Shown in pieces: positions 33,916-45,700 of a DNA stretch of 64,000 nt. The position numbers and the translations under genes are program-made. The notes below the pieces were generated by a model, which saw only the letters and a list, made by a program, of their open reading frames with translations, was not told where the DNA came from and ran no database searches. Location: assembly GCF_019112545.1 (NCBI RefSeq), contig NW_025064932.1:62001-126000 (forward strand), written 5' to 3'. Numbering within the stretch: the stretch's first letter is position 1; every line of letters starts with the position of its first letter. The DNA is from Guyanagaster necrorhizus. Taxonomy: Eukaryota; Basidiomycota; Agaricomycetes; Agaricales; Physalacriaceae.

Positions 33916-35888
33916 TATCTTATTAAAATACTGATATAGGTGCTTCTTATCATATGATCTCTCACTGACAATAGTTTCAACTCTATGCTCCATATGTTAT
34001 TCCTATTCATCTTGCAGACAATTCAGTCATCTATTCAGCAGAGATTGGATCAGTAGTACTGGAGCCAGAGATTCAGAGGGAGAAAGGCTTAGTGGTGGAA
34101 CTTCTTGACACACTATATGTACCAGCATTAAAAAGTAATCTCTTATCACCCTATCATCTCACATGAGAAAAGAGATTCAAGATCTCAATTGCTGGATCAG
34201 ATGTCACTTTCAGCCAGGGTGAAAAAGTTCAATTCACTGCAACTATAAATAAGAGCAATATTGGCTATGTCAATGTTATCACATATTCATTCTCAAAATT
34301 GGCCACTATCATTGCAAACTCAAGCTCCACAAGTACCTGCCAGATAGACAACACACTTTAGCATAGATGTTGCTGTCATCAAAACATAGACACTATATAG
34401 CATATGCATATAAAGCAGCTAGTAACTGGAATGAAATGAGAGTCAGATTCTCCAACTGATTCTATCTGCACACCATGTCTCACTGGCAAACAGCATTACC
34501 ACAATATTCCTCATAGCCTCTCAGAGTGGAAGAAACATCTTCTTGAGTGAGTATACAGTGATATCAAAGGTCCAATGTCTGTTGCAACTCCAGAGAGCTA
34601 TTGCTACTGGATAACATTCATCTGCAGTGCATCTGACACTTAGGCCATCACATCTCTGAAGTATAAAAGTGATGCCTTTAATGCCTTCAAGCAGTTCAAA
34701 GCATATGCAGAGAATACCCATTTAGAACTCAAAATCATTGAGTTTCAGAAAGACAAAAGTGGTGAATACATGAGAAAGGAGTTTATCAACTTCTATGCTG
34801 AGCATGAGATCAAAAGGCAACACACTGAACCTGATGAATCATATCAGAATGGCACAGCAGAATGAGCCAACTGCATGATTGCAGAGGCCATCACTGCTAT
34901 GCTAAATAAGTCACATCTCCCACCATCATTTTGGAATCTTGCTCTCTGAGTATTCATTTATGTCTAAAATTGCATCCCTACAGATTCTCTTTTAAACACC
35001 ACACTCTTCACAGAATGAGACCCAAATCATCAAAAACCAGATATATCCCACTTTTGTGTGTTTAGATACCTTGCATATATGCTAGTACAAAGAAAAAGGC
35101 ATTGAGCATTAGAGTCACATATCTAAAAATGTATCTTTATTGGGTATCCAGAGAGAGTAAAAGGCTGGCTATTCTGGAACCCCTCTATGTAGCAGTTTAT
35201 CATCTTTAGCTATGCTGTATTCAATGAGCATGTATTTTCTGAAAACCACAGAAATATTATAAATCCTCTTAGTGACAATATATCTCCCACAAACAAATAT
35301 AATAGCACAGATACTGCTATATCTGATGCAATGATGCCTCATCAAGGGAAAGAGGACATACCTACTGATAAGCTATCTCTGCCATCTGAGCAACTCTCAT
35401 CATCACTATTCTTACTATCTAAGTCAGCTTTATCCACTCTACTAGATATGCAAACACCTCCAGAATCATCTCTTACTCCACTATCAAGTCTTCTGACATC
35501 TCCTACATCCTCTTCACCACTTTCATATCCTTGGGCATGCTTTGAGCCACAATATGACTTCAAAAGTCTTATAATTCCATCTTCAAACACTGGATGTGGT
35601 TTTTGCTATAAACATTCTGGCACTAATGTGATGAACTCACCAGACTCAGATGAACCTATCTCTAATCCCACTGATGAAACCACTGCTGAGCCAGAGCTTA
35701 CTGAGACAGACATTGTCACAGGAATGACTTTTGTATTGCATAATGATGATTATATCACATATACAGAAGCTTTTGAGCTTGCATTTCAGATAGCAGTGGA
35801 GATGGAAAACCAAGCATCTGCATCCAACAATAAGCCAAAGACACTTGCAGAGGTGATGACTCAGCTAGAAGAGGAAAGTGAAAAATAG
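33916..35888 (+). pseudogene. Co-G protease and integrase
   Basis: Protease motif D-I-G-ASYHM near 33935 (for DTGASxHM). The HHCC zinc-binding region is at about 34370-34490 (RCCHQN, CTPCLTGKQH), followed by the integrase core to about 35000. A linker with an unbroken 185-codon frame (35331-35888) is Ser/Pro/Thr-rich and Glu-rich, as usual between copia IN and RT. Stops occur throughout except in this linker. Confidence 0.85.
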
Positions 35889-37400
35889 TATGAGGCAGCT
35901 CAGCAGGAATTGAATGTACTGCAGAAAAGTGGCACCTTTGAGCTTGTGAAGCTTCCTCCAGGATGAAAGACTATAGATAAAAAATGGGTCTTCAAAGTGA
36001 AGCATAACTCTGATGGATCCATTGAATGCTACAAGATATGCTATGTTGCAAAAGAGTACTCACAGCAGTCAGGTTTTGATTACACTGAAACTTTCTCTTC
36101 TACTCCAAAATAAGCAGCCATCTGAATAGTCCTTGCCCTTGCTGCACTTGAGGACCTAAAGCTCTGGAGTGTAGACATCTCATCAGCATTTCTGAATGGT
36201 AATCTGAAAGAGGAGATATATCTTCAACAACTAGAGAGATTTGAGACAAAAGACAAGAGCTGAATGCTTTGTCTCTTCAAGTCCATCTATGGACTGAAGC
36301 AGGCTGAGTATGAATGACACAAAAAGCTCCACAGTGCTATGACCAAGATGGGCTCTGACAGAGTATGCTGTGAACACAGCATATGGGTGTACAAGAGAGA
36401 TGATGCTCAAATTATCATCTCTGTGTTTGTCGATGATATAACAATTGCTACAAAGTTCATGAAGTCTGCATAACATATTGTTGATGATCTCAAGAAGCAC
36501 TTCAAACTTCATGATCTAGATCCAACTTTATTCTTCCTCAGTGTTGAAATACACAGGGACCATCTAAACTGAACACTCACACTATCTCAACCACAGTACA
36601 TCCAAAAAATCCTAGAATATACCAGAATATCTGACTGTAACAGTATCAGTACTCCTCTTGACCCACATACTAAGCTATTCAGCTCAATGTCCCTTGCTAC
36701 TCCAGAGGAATGGAAAACTATGTGGCATATCCTATATCTTCAGATTCTTGGCTCTGTAGCATACTTGGCTATTGCTACTTGTTCTGACATAGCTTTTACA
36801 GTCAGCATCCAATCACAGTTCAGTAAAAACCCTAGATTGAGGCATTGAGAGACTCTGAAACACCTTCTCAGATACATAAAGAGAACAATTGACCTAAAAT
36901 TAATATATTCACCTGATGCTACAAACTCAGAGCTGTTCAAAATGTATACAGATGCAGATCATGATAGAAACTCAGATAATAGATGTTCAATCTCAGGATA
37001 TATTGTCAAGATGAGCATAGGTGCAGTCAGCTGGATGAGCCAGCTACAATCTATAGTAACCTTACTGACCACAGAGGCTGAATATGTGGCTGCTATCTCT
37101 GCTGAACAAGAAATTCTGTGGCTGTGAAATCTATTTACAGAGTTTGGTTTCTATCATCTGTCACCATCCCCACTGCTGATTAACAACCAGTCTGCTCTCT
37201 CTGTTGCTCACAACTCTGACCATCATGATTGTATCAAACATTTCAATCTTTGCTTCTACTGATTATAAGACAAGGTTAAGCAGGAGCACATACATATTGA
37301 ACACCTTCACATGAAAGATATGTCTGCTGATATCTTCACAAAAGCCTTAGAAAAGGAGAAGATGACTCACATAATCAGACTGTTGGATCTTGAACTCTAA
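35889..37400 (+). pseudogene. Co-G reverse transcriptase and RNase H
   Basis: RT: WVFKVKHNSDGSIECYK near 35985, SSAFLNGNLKEEIYL near 36180, YGLKQAE near 36290 and the catalytic VFVDDITIA near 36425. RNase H: MYTDADHDRNSDNRC near 36942, TTEAEYVAA near 37070, NNQSALSVA near 37180 and DIFTKAL near 37330. Stops at several Trp and Arg positions. The purine tract AAGGGAGAG immediately precedes the 3' LTR. Confidence 0.92.
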
Positions 37401-37422
37401 GAAGTATTGTATCAAGGGAGAG

Positions 37423-37625
37423 TGTTACAAGATAATACAAGTATCTGATGTCAACCTTATATAAGCATAGACAGTTTTGTCCTAAGTTGATGGTCAACCA
37501 CCTTTAAGCAATTGACTGTCATACTCAGATGAGTAGTAGTCATACATACCAACTGCCTTTAAGCAATTGACTGTCATACTCAGTCTGACCATTATTCACT
37601 GCATGCTAATAATCTGCCTGCAACA
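37423..37625 (+). repeat. Co-G 3' LTR
   Basis: 203 bp, TGTTACAAGA...CTGCAACA, followed by the CTTTC duplication. The internal 32-nt repeat is seen at about 37501 and 37556. Confidence 0.94.
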
Positions 37626-38020
37626 CTTTCATCTTCCTATGGTCATATCTGTCACACCCTCTCTGCTGTCAGCAAGTTCACTAGAAAGACTCTGACATCA
37701 GACATCCTAGTTGCAGCTCTGTATGAAGAATGGGATGAGGAGATCACATCAAAGGCCACTGTCAAAAACATAGCAATATCTGCTCAATAACAGAGTAAAA
37801 GAAAGAGCCAGAGCTCTAAAGAAAAGTTTAAAAAAAGACCTGATCAATCTCATCTCAAATGCACAAATCTAGCATGTAATAAAACTGGCCATCTCATTGC
37901 AGATTGTTGATGCAAAGATAGTGGAAAGGCAGGACAAGATCCAGCTTCAAAAAAGAATAAGGCTAAGAGAAAAGAAAAGGCAAAGAAGTCAGCATCTGCA
38001 GCTATTGATGAAAGTGATAA
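37626..38020 (+). pseudogene. Co-F Gag, 3' part
   Basis: Continuation of Co-F Gag after Co-G. The zinc knuckle CTNLACNKTGHLIADC is at about 37860-37907; its CX4CX4HX4C spacing differs from the usual CX2CX4HX4C. A Lys-rich stretch follows. Stops are present. Confidence 0.8.
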
Positions 38021-39578
38021 TAATCACAAGAATATGGCATTGATATGCATATCTGACTATAGAGCTGAGAGTAATGCCCATGCAGCAAAAGGAAAGAATA
38101 TTATGGCATTAGCAAATTGTGGAGCATCAAAAACATACTCATCTGAATGTCAGAGATTCAAAAACTATACCAAAATCAAACTGAAGCCCATCAAAGCTGC
38201 AAATGGCCAATTTTTCTATGTGATAGGAAAAGAGAATCTTTAACTACCACTTTCTATGAGAAAGAGACAGAAACCCACTATCATAAGTTTTTGAAATGTA
38301 TATTATACATCAAAAATAGCCTACACTCTTATATCACTATCACAAATCAGTCACATTGGATTTTCCATCTATATTGAACCCTCTGACCACACCATATACA
38401 TTCACACACTATAGCCAAATGCTAAGATCATTGCAAAAATCCTCAAAGCTGGTGGCTTATATATAATTTCAACCCCAAATCCACAGCAAGCTACAGTAGC
38501 CAAACCAGATATTGCTATAGCAGCAGGTAAGCTTAAGGTGAACATCACTGAGCTACATAATATTTGTGCTCACTGAAGTCACACTGCTCTTTGCTACATG
38601 TATATTGATGGTCATATCAAAGGAATCAAGCTTGATCTTAACTTTAAATCAGAATTTTGTGAGATCTATATAAAGGCCAAAGCAAAGTGCAAGCTATTCT
38701 CAAAACAAGGTTAATATAAATATGTCAAAATAGTGGTGACAAGGTTGTCAGAGACCTGATGAGCCCAATGTCTGTGGCATCACTAGGGGGAGCCTATTAT
38801 GCCTGCATGTTTTATGACCTACACACTCATAAATTGAAATCTGAATACATATCAAAGAAATCAGATATCTTTAGATCATATAAATATTATAAGATATAGA
38901 TCAAGGTTCAGCAAGATATAAAGGTTATCAAAATCCTTGGTATGAATCAAGAGGGAGAATTCACTAGTGAAGAGTTTGATTAGCACCTTAAATCAAAGAA
39001 GACTGTTTAACACCTAAATATATATGATTTTCCACAGTCAAATGGGATTGCTGAACATTCAAACAGCTATCTGATGGATAAGACTAGAGCTTTCTTAATC
39101 AGTTTAGGGTTACTCAAATATCTCTAGGCTGAAGCTCACTGGCCTGCTAAATGGATCTACAACTGCACCTCAACAAAAGCAATACCATCAGAGAAAACCT
39201 CATTTGAGATGGCAACTGGCAGGAAGCCTAACATCTCAGGTCTTTGCTCATAGAGATGCCAATGCTGGATCTGAGTAAAGACATCAGAGAAGCTTGAGGA
39301 GCATGCTATTGAAACTCATTTCATGAGTATTAATACTGAAGCCAAAGACTGAAGAGTTTACTGACCCAAAAAGCAAAAAGTCAGTATTGAACATAATGTA
39401 TACTTTAACAAGAATGATCTGACTCTGAAATTATTCATAGTCAAGAAGGAGAATAAAGATACTGAAACTATTGTCCCAAAGTCATCAACTACTTCTAAAC
39501 TCTTCAAAAACCTGCCAGATAAACCACTTACAGATATAGAGTCTGATTCTATCTCTCAATCCAGCCACTCTAAGTGAT
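38021..39578 (+). pseudogene. Co-F protease and integrase
   Basis: Protease in an open 69-codon stretch (38034-38243): MALANCGASKTYSSE, where NCGAS stands for DSGAS, so the catalytic Asp is lost. The integrase HHCC region is around 38550-38700 and a decayed catalytic core at about 38740-39200. Then a linker, cut at 39578 by Gy-H; RT resumes at 47540. Confidence 0.78.
39574..39578. repeat. Target-site duplication GTGAT, left copy (Gy-H)
   Basis: GTGAT flanks Gy-H here and at 47540-47544. Confidence 0.95.
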
Positions 39579-40101
39579 TGTTACGATTTTTCCTATTTTC
39601 TTTTCTTTTTCCTTGGAAATGACCCCTATCTCACTTAGTCAGGGCGCTTAGGCCAGCGCTTAGGACCATGGGAATGCTTAGCTCAGCAACCCATTCGGTC
39701 ACTCTTCTATCTTGCTGCTGTGTGCTGTGAAGGGAGAGACAATACCGTTTTTGTCATCCAACTGCGGTGCAGCAGTAACAGCACAATAGCAAGACAATAG
39801 CTTTTGTGGAGAGCCTGGCAACAGAGGGGGAACAGCTTCACAGCAGACAAACAGCTTTTTGTGAACGTTTATTTATAGTAAGATAACAGAACAGTATTTA
39901 AGTAGCTTAGTTCTCACTGTAACACCCCAGTCTCAAACTAAAGTTTATTCTCTACCATTCTACCTTGAGCTCCTACTACTTGCAACGCCTTGGCCACACA
40001 ACTCTGTTATCACATCAGTGAACTCAGTCAGACATACTCAAAGTGCGAGGTACTAAACTGTTTCTCACATGATAATAGTCACGTGAAGTTTGGGCTTAAC
40101 A
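39579..40101 (+). repeat. Gy-H 5' LTR
   Basis: 523 bp, TGTTACGATTTTTCC...GCTTAACA. Holds the TATA-like box at 39895-39902 and the self-priming segment at 39929-39941. Confidence 0.96.
39895..39941 (+). promoter_or_regulatory. Gy-H LTR core promoter and transcript 5' end
   Basis: TATTTAAG at 39895-39902 is followed about 27 nt later by AGTCTCAAACTAA (39929-39941). The spacing suits a TATA box and start site, which would place the self-priming segment at the very 5' end of the RNA, as in Tf1. The start site is inferred. Confidence 0.65.
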
Positions 40102-40102
40102 A

Positions 40103-40115
40103 TTAGTTCGAGACT
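40103..40115 (+). promoter_or_regulatory. Gy-H self-priming primer-binding site
   Basis: TTAGTTCGAGACT, one base after the LTR. Complementary at 12 of 13 positions to 39929-39941; the odd position is a G-to-A change in the LTR at a former CpG. Confidence 0.72.
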
Positions 40116-40157
40116 TCTAGCTTCCCTTCTTTAAGCCTAAAAGGCTAAAAGAACTGA

Positions 40158-41280
40158 ATGCTTCTCACCAAACCCTTCAACCAAGCAAGACATTATATGT
40201 CTTCTAACACCAGCTCTATCAACTCTGAAGTTCCCCCTTCCTCCATTGAATTGCTGACCGTTCTTCTAGAAACCTTAACAACCAGGATAATCAGAGATTA
40301 TCAAGCCAGGGATGACACCATCCATCAACTCATCAACAGCCTCTCTACCAAGGCCAGAATCCAGGAACTCGGACCCAGACAAGGGTCTGAAAGCATGGGC
40401 CAATCAGGTCCTTACAAAACAGAGGAGGGAATCCAGCAGGGTTCCACACACTTCCCGACCCCCGACACCAACTCCACTAATACATTGGTGGAAGAAGAGG
40501 AGACCAAGCTTGGTCAGCAGTGGGGAGATGAGCTTGATGAGGAACACCGACAGTTGGCCAGACTTGGCCGACCAACAGGGGAAGGGTCTTCCCCAACAAG
40601 ATGTCCCCCTCAGGACCGAAGATGGCCCTGGGGAACAGAATGGGATGAAAATCCTGAAAACGACCCCTATGCACCAGATCGCTGGGACAATCAGAGTCGA
40701 GGTGCCGATCTCGAACCAGCATGTGGCAGTGGAAGAAGGACAGGGGGCCAGGGACCTCGACCGGCTCAGGGATGAGAGTGGCCCTCAGGCACCGAGTGGA
40801 ATGAAGATCCAAAAGACAACCCCTACGAGATCGACCGATGGGATCTTGACACAGAGGATAGAGAAGGCGGTCCAGATGGACCACCACCCTCCAAAGAAGG
40901 AGAAGGGGATTCAGACGAATCCTCATCCAGTGAGTCAGGAAGCAGTGACTTTCTGGCAGATGATGAGTCCTTCGATTGGACCATCAAAGCAAAAATACCT
41001 CCCCCAGCACCAATCCCCTTCATCAGCAATCGAGCCCTTCGTGGGTTCTTGCACAAGAAGCTCACCACCCTCTTCCTCAATCAAAACTTCTTTGAGGAGT
41101 TCCGATGATATACCGAACAGGTGGGATGAGAAAAGGAATGGAGGCACAATGCGGAGACCGAAGGAGTCTGGGATCGGCCCTGCTGGGGGGTTCCCCTATG
41201 AAGGGATGGTCCAAATGACCGATACCAGCCTGAGAGAGAATGGAGAAATCGAAGAGGGGGAGGGTATTCCCTCCACAAGT
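40158..41280 (+). pseudogene. Gy-H ORF1
   Basis: ATG at 40158, 57 bases after the LTR; open for 205 codons, then a few TGA (and one TAA) codons where CGA or CAA is expected. The N-terminal helix (ELLTVLLETLTTRIIRDYQ) is less hydrophobic than in Gy-A, C, D and E and looks more like a coiled coil. Two imperfect copies of a 19-residue unit (GTEW-DENP...PY..DRWD) lie at about 40630-40690 and 40790-40850. The C-terminal motif is DDESF...NRALRGFLHKK...LFLNQNFFEEF near 40965-41105. Gag overlaps it in the +1 frame. Function unknown. Confidence 0.65.
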
Positions 41281-42711
41281 AATCGGTGGACCAAGCTCGT
41301 GGACAAGGAGTGGAAGGACTGGCAGGACAAGGGAGGTCAGTACCTGAGAGATCGGGGAATTCCTCAACCGATCATCAGGAAAGGATCCCCATTGGAGAGA
41401 CCCCTGGTATTACCAGGGGAAGAAGACTGGTACCCATCAGCATCAATGGGTACCATAACATTGTGGCTTTCCGAAGAAAAGCCAAAATACCCAAACCCCT
41501 GGAGGTATCCGATGCCAAGACCATTTGCTGGAGCAGATCCCGACGAAGCCAAGGGAAGTGGATCGGTCCCCACCGATCAGAAGAAGGATGACCCCGAGGC
41601 CACGGCACAGGGGTGGACAATCAAGGATGGCTGGATCATCTGAAAAGAGGGGCCCCCGACGCTAAGAAGCCCCGTCACTGATGATGGGTCTCTGCATTCC
41701 TTTCCAGGGCCCCTGACAGACTGGGTCGGCCCTCCAGGCGGGGAACCCCCAAATTCGATGGCACCTCTGGATCCGAAGGCGCATGTATTAAACGTCAAAC
41801 CGACATTTGGGCAGGACCCCCTCCCCTTTAAAGGCGCATCAGACGATATTGACCGCTTCCTTCTAGATTGCGATCAATATTTCCAAGTTTTCACATCCTA
41901 TTTCCTCCTCGACGTATACAAGGTCAACTACACCACTACATACTTCGAAGACAAAGCAAAGGTATGGTGGGTACTGATGGCCGCCACCTTCTGGTCAATC
42001 ACGTGACAACATCACCGATTCTCCTCATGGCCAGTACTAAAGCAGATGATCCATGATAAGTTCATGGATCCTGCTGTCTGAGAAGTACACAAGGCAAGGA
42101 TGAAGGAGTACAGGATGGGCGACAAGGCGGCGTCTGATTACTTCGACGAATTGGAGTGACTCGGAAAGCTGGCTGGGATCCGAGAAGATGTGGCCGACTC
42201 AGGATGGATGGTTGAATACATGAAGCCTGGAGTGCCACCGCACTACCTGAAGACCATCTCGGACCTCAGACATAGTGTGCCAGTCGGCTATGACGACTGA
42301 AAGTTGTAAATCGTCCTAATGTGGCAGGAGTGATAATGACAGAAGGCCGAAGCAGCAAACCTGTGGGGACAGCACAGGTACCAGGGACAGGGCTCGAAGC
42401 CCTCCACCTCCCATGCGACCATGTCCACCAGGCCTGGCAGCTCAGCCCCAACTTCCCAGAACGATGGGAAGCGAACCGGTAAGGGCCTAAGTACTGGAAG
42501 GGGTAAGCAGATCGACGTGGATCACCTCAAAGGGGAGGGGAAGTGTTTCAACTGTGGCCAGCCTGGCCACATGGCGAGGAACTGCCTGGAGAACAAGAAC
42601 AAATACACGCGCGAGGAGATCAGGGCACAGATTGCCAAGTTGGTAAGAGAGGAACAGAACCTCAGGGACGAAGACAAACCTGAGGAGGTAAAAGATGAGG
42701 CCGAGCAGTGA
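40312..42711 (+). pseudogene. Gy-H Gag
   Basis: One frame, open for 443 codons (40312-41643), overlapping ORF1 in +1 up to about 41280; how much of the overlap is translated is unknown. Capsid core at 41758-42006 (PLPFKGASDDID, FEDKAKVWW), then further capsid helices with stops at expected Arg and Trp positions, then the knuckle CFNCGQPGHMARNC at 42544-42585. A charged tail ends at TGA 42709-42711. The motif CAGTGAGCGATTC at the stop is shared by the other copies, with Pol entered one base back. Confidence 0.88.
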
Positions 42712-45700
42712 GCGATTCTGCTGACTCAGCCAAAAAACTAATTAATAGGGCACAGACTGCTGGACAGACTGACATTTCTTCTTCTTTAGGATTACCTCCT
42801 ATGCCCAAATTATGCGCGCATTCAAATATACCCAACCCTATTACTCCAAACTCAGGATCGCCTAAGGAACCAAATTTGATAACTCAAGCGCCGATGAAGG
42901 GCCGAAGAGAGGCAGAGAGCCCTAAAGGTACGTCATCATCAAAAATTTCTTGCACTAAAAATAAAAAACAGACTCAAACGCCCTCAGGCTGAACAGGAGT
43001 AGAGAACCCCACAGCATGGCTCAAGCCATTCGATACTGAATGGACTTGGCGAGCTATCAAGGACGCCAAGGACGAAGCAATGGCAAAGGCCGTACTCAAA
43101 AATTGGGTTCACAAGACCCGAATAGAGGAGGTAATCAATGATATGATCACAGGAATGCGAACCACAGAACGATGTCGAGCCTTGGAATGGCTCGACGAAC
43201 TGCATGGACCACAAAAATTCATCCGACAAACCAACTCTACAGGGAGGGATCTAGTGGCTAAAGCACAGATCGAGACGTTAACGTCCCAATCTACCCATAC
43301 AGTCACTGCCCTGATCGACAGCAGCTGCACAGGGAGCAGCATCAATCAAGCTTTCGTCAACAAGCATCAATTGCCCACTCGGGCAACAGCAGCATCTATT
43401 CCTGTCTATAACGCAGACAGGACAAAAAACCAAGCCAGATCGATCACCGAATATGTTGAGCTTAGACTCACTATCAGTGATCATTCGGAACATATTGACT
43501 TGGCAGTAACTGACCTCGGAACAAAGGAAATATTCCTCGGCCATGATTGGCTAATCAGACATAACCCGCTAATCAATTGGAAAACCGAATGCATCATTTT
43601 CGCTTGATGTCATTGCCGGAAAATTCCATTTGAATTACCGGATGAAGATCCCGAGGACCAATGGGATGAAGAAATGGAAGACGGGAAAACTATTCTCACT
43701 GTCGACCTACAATGGGCCATTAGCATTCGTGCCGTGCACCATGCTAATGACCTAGCAGCAAAGGCTAATGCCGAAAAGGGGAAAAGGACATTTGAAGAAA
43801 TGGTACCTGAATGGGCATGCGACTATCAGGATTTATTCAAAAAGGAAAGTTTCGATGAACTACCCGATGCGAAGCTCTGGGACCATGCCATCGAATTAAT
43901 TTCCAACGCCAACGCTAATCTGGATTGCAAATGCTATCTACTAGGCAACAATGAACAACAAGAACTGGATAAGTTTCTCAAAGAAAACTTATCCAGCGGA
44001 AGAATCCGGCCATCAAAGTCACTGATGGCATCACCATTCTTCTTTGTCAAGAAGAAGGACAGAAAACTCCGACCAGTGCAGGATTACCGAAAGCTCAACG
44101 AGATGACGATCAAGAACCGGTATCCACTCTCATTAATTTCAGAGTTGATGGACAAACTCTGAGGTGCCAAGTACTACACCAAACTTGATGTTCAGTGGGG
44201 ATACAACAATGTCCGTATCAAAGAAGGTGACAAATGGAAGGCCACTTTTCGAACTAATCGGGGATTATTCGAACCGACGGTAATGTTCTTCGGACTCACA
44301 AATTCACCCACCACCTTCCAATGGATGATGAATGACATCTTCAAAGATCTCATCACCACAGGAAAGGTCACAATTTACTTGGACGACATACTCATCATGT
44401 TCAAAACCAAAGAGGAGCACCGACGGATAGTACACCAAGTACTATCCTTAATGAGGAAGCATCGACTCTTCCTCAAAGCTGAAAAATGTGAATTCGAGGT
44501 ACTAGAAACTGAGTACCTCGGAGTCATTATCAGCGAAGGGAGCATCAGGATGGACCCTATCAAAGTTGCAGGAGTAACTGAATGGCCAGAGCCGACCAAA
44601 AAGAAGGAGTTACAATCATTCCTTAGATTCACCAACTTCTACCAATGGTTCATCCGGGACTACAGCAAAATAGTGTGTCCTATGATGCAATTAACCGGGA
44701 ATTCCCCATGGAGCTGGGGAATTTCCCAACGGACAGCATTTGACGACCTCAAATGCCGACTAGCCAAAGACGACATTCTGGCTATTCCTAGCCAGGATGG
44801 AAAGTTCCGTGTGGAAGCGGACTCCAGCGAAGGTGCTGTTGGAGCCGTGCTCTCACAGGAGCAGGACAATAAGTGGTGACCAGTCGCCTTTATGTCAAAG
44901 GCGCTCACAGTAATGGAGTGCAATTATGAGATCTACGATAAGGAGCTCCTCGCCATAATGCTCGCCCTTGCTGAATGGCAGCATTATCTCATTGGAGCCA
45001 ATCGAACCTTCAAAATCTGGACAGATCATCAGAACCTTTGATATTTCTGGCAACCCCAAAAGCTTAATCACAGACAAGCCAGATGGGTCACAGAACTATC
45101 ACAATATGAGTACACACTACACCACAAGGCCAGAGTAGCAAACAAGAAAGCCGATCTCTTCAGCTGCAGAGCAGATGACAACCAGAGAGAAGACAACAAC
45201 AAGGAGGTCGTATTATTATGACTGGAACACTTTCAGGCAATGATAATGCCCACAGAGGAAGAGATGCATGAACGCATCAAAAGTGCAACATGGGATCCCC
45301 ACAAGTGGGATCAAAGGATCGCCCCATCACTCAACCATGAGTGCAGGCTCAAGAAAGAAGGGGGACTGATCCGCTATGATGAGCGGATCTATGTCCCAAG
45401 AGATCAACGACTTCAGGGTGACATCATTGCCACCTGTCATGATCACGCGACTGCCGGACATCCTGGAGTTGCAAAGACCAAAGAACTGGTCTTGAGGGAA
45501 TATTGGTGGCCAAAGATGGACCACGATATCACCCAATATGTCAAGGCATGCGAGGTTTGCCAGCATGGCAAAGCTTCAACACAAGCCCAAGCAGCCCTAT
45601 TACATCCAAATGAGGTCCCTTTGTCACCATGGACCCACATTTCGGTCGATATGATAACTGGACTTCCTGAAAGTGATGGCTATGATGCTATTCTCGTCAT

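Larger units (their letters stand above)
32671..37625 (+). mobile_element. Co-G: full-length Ty1/copia retrotransposon
   Basis: Complete 4.96-kb plus-strand copia element with two 203-bp LTRs and a CTTTC duplication (32666-32670 and 37626-37630), inserted in Co-F Gag. Gag-PR-IN-RT-RNase H can be followed in order, with many stops. Confidence 0.95.

Noticed and set aside
40312..41643. A stand-alone host gene of 443 codons
   Set aside because: It lies between the LTRs of Gy-H and its frame runs directly into the capsid and zinc knuckle.
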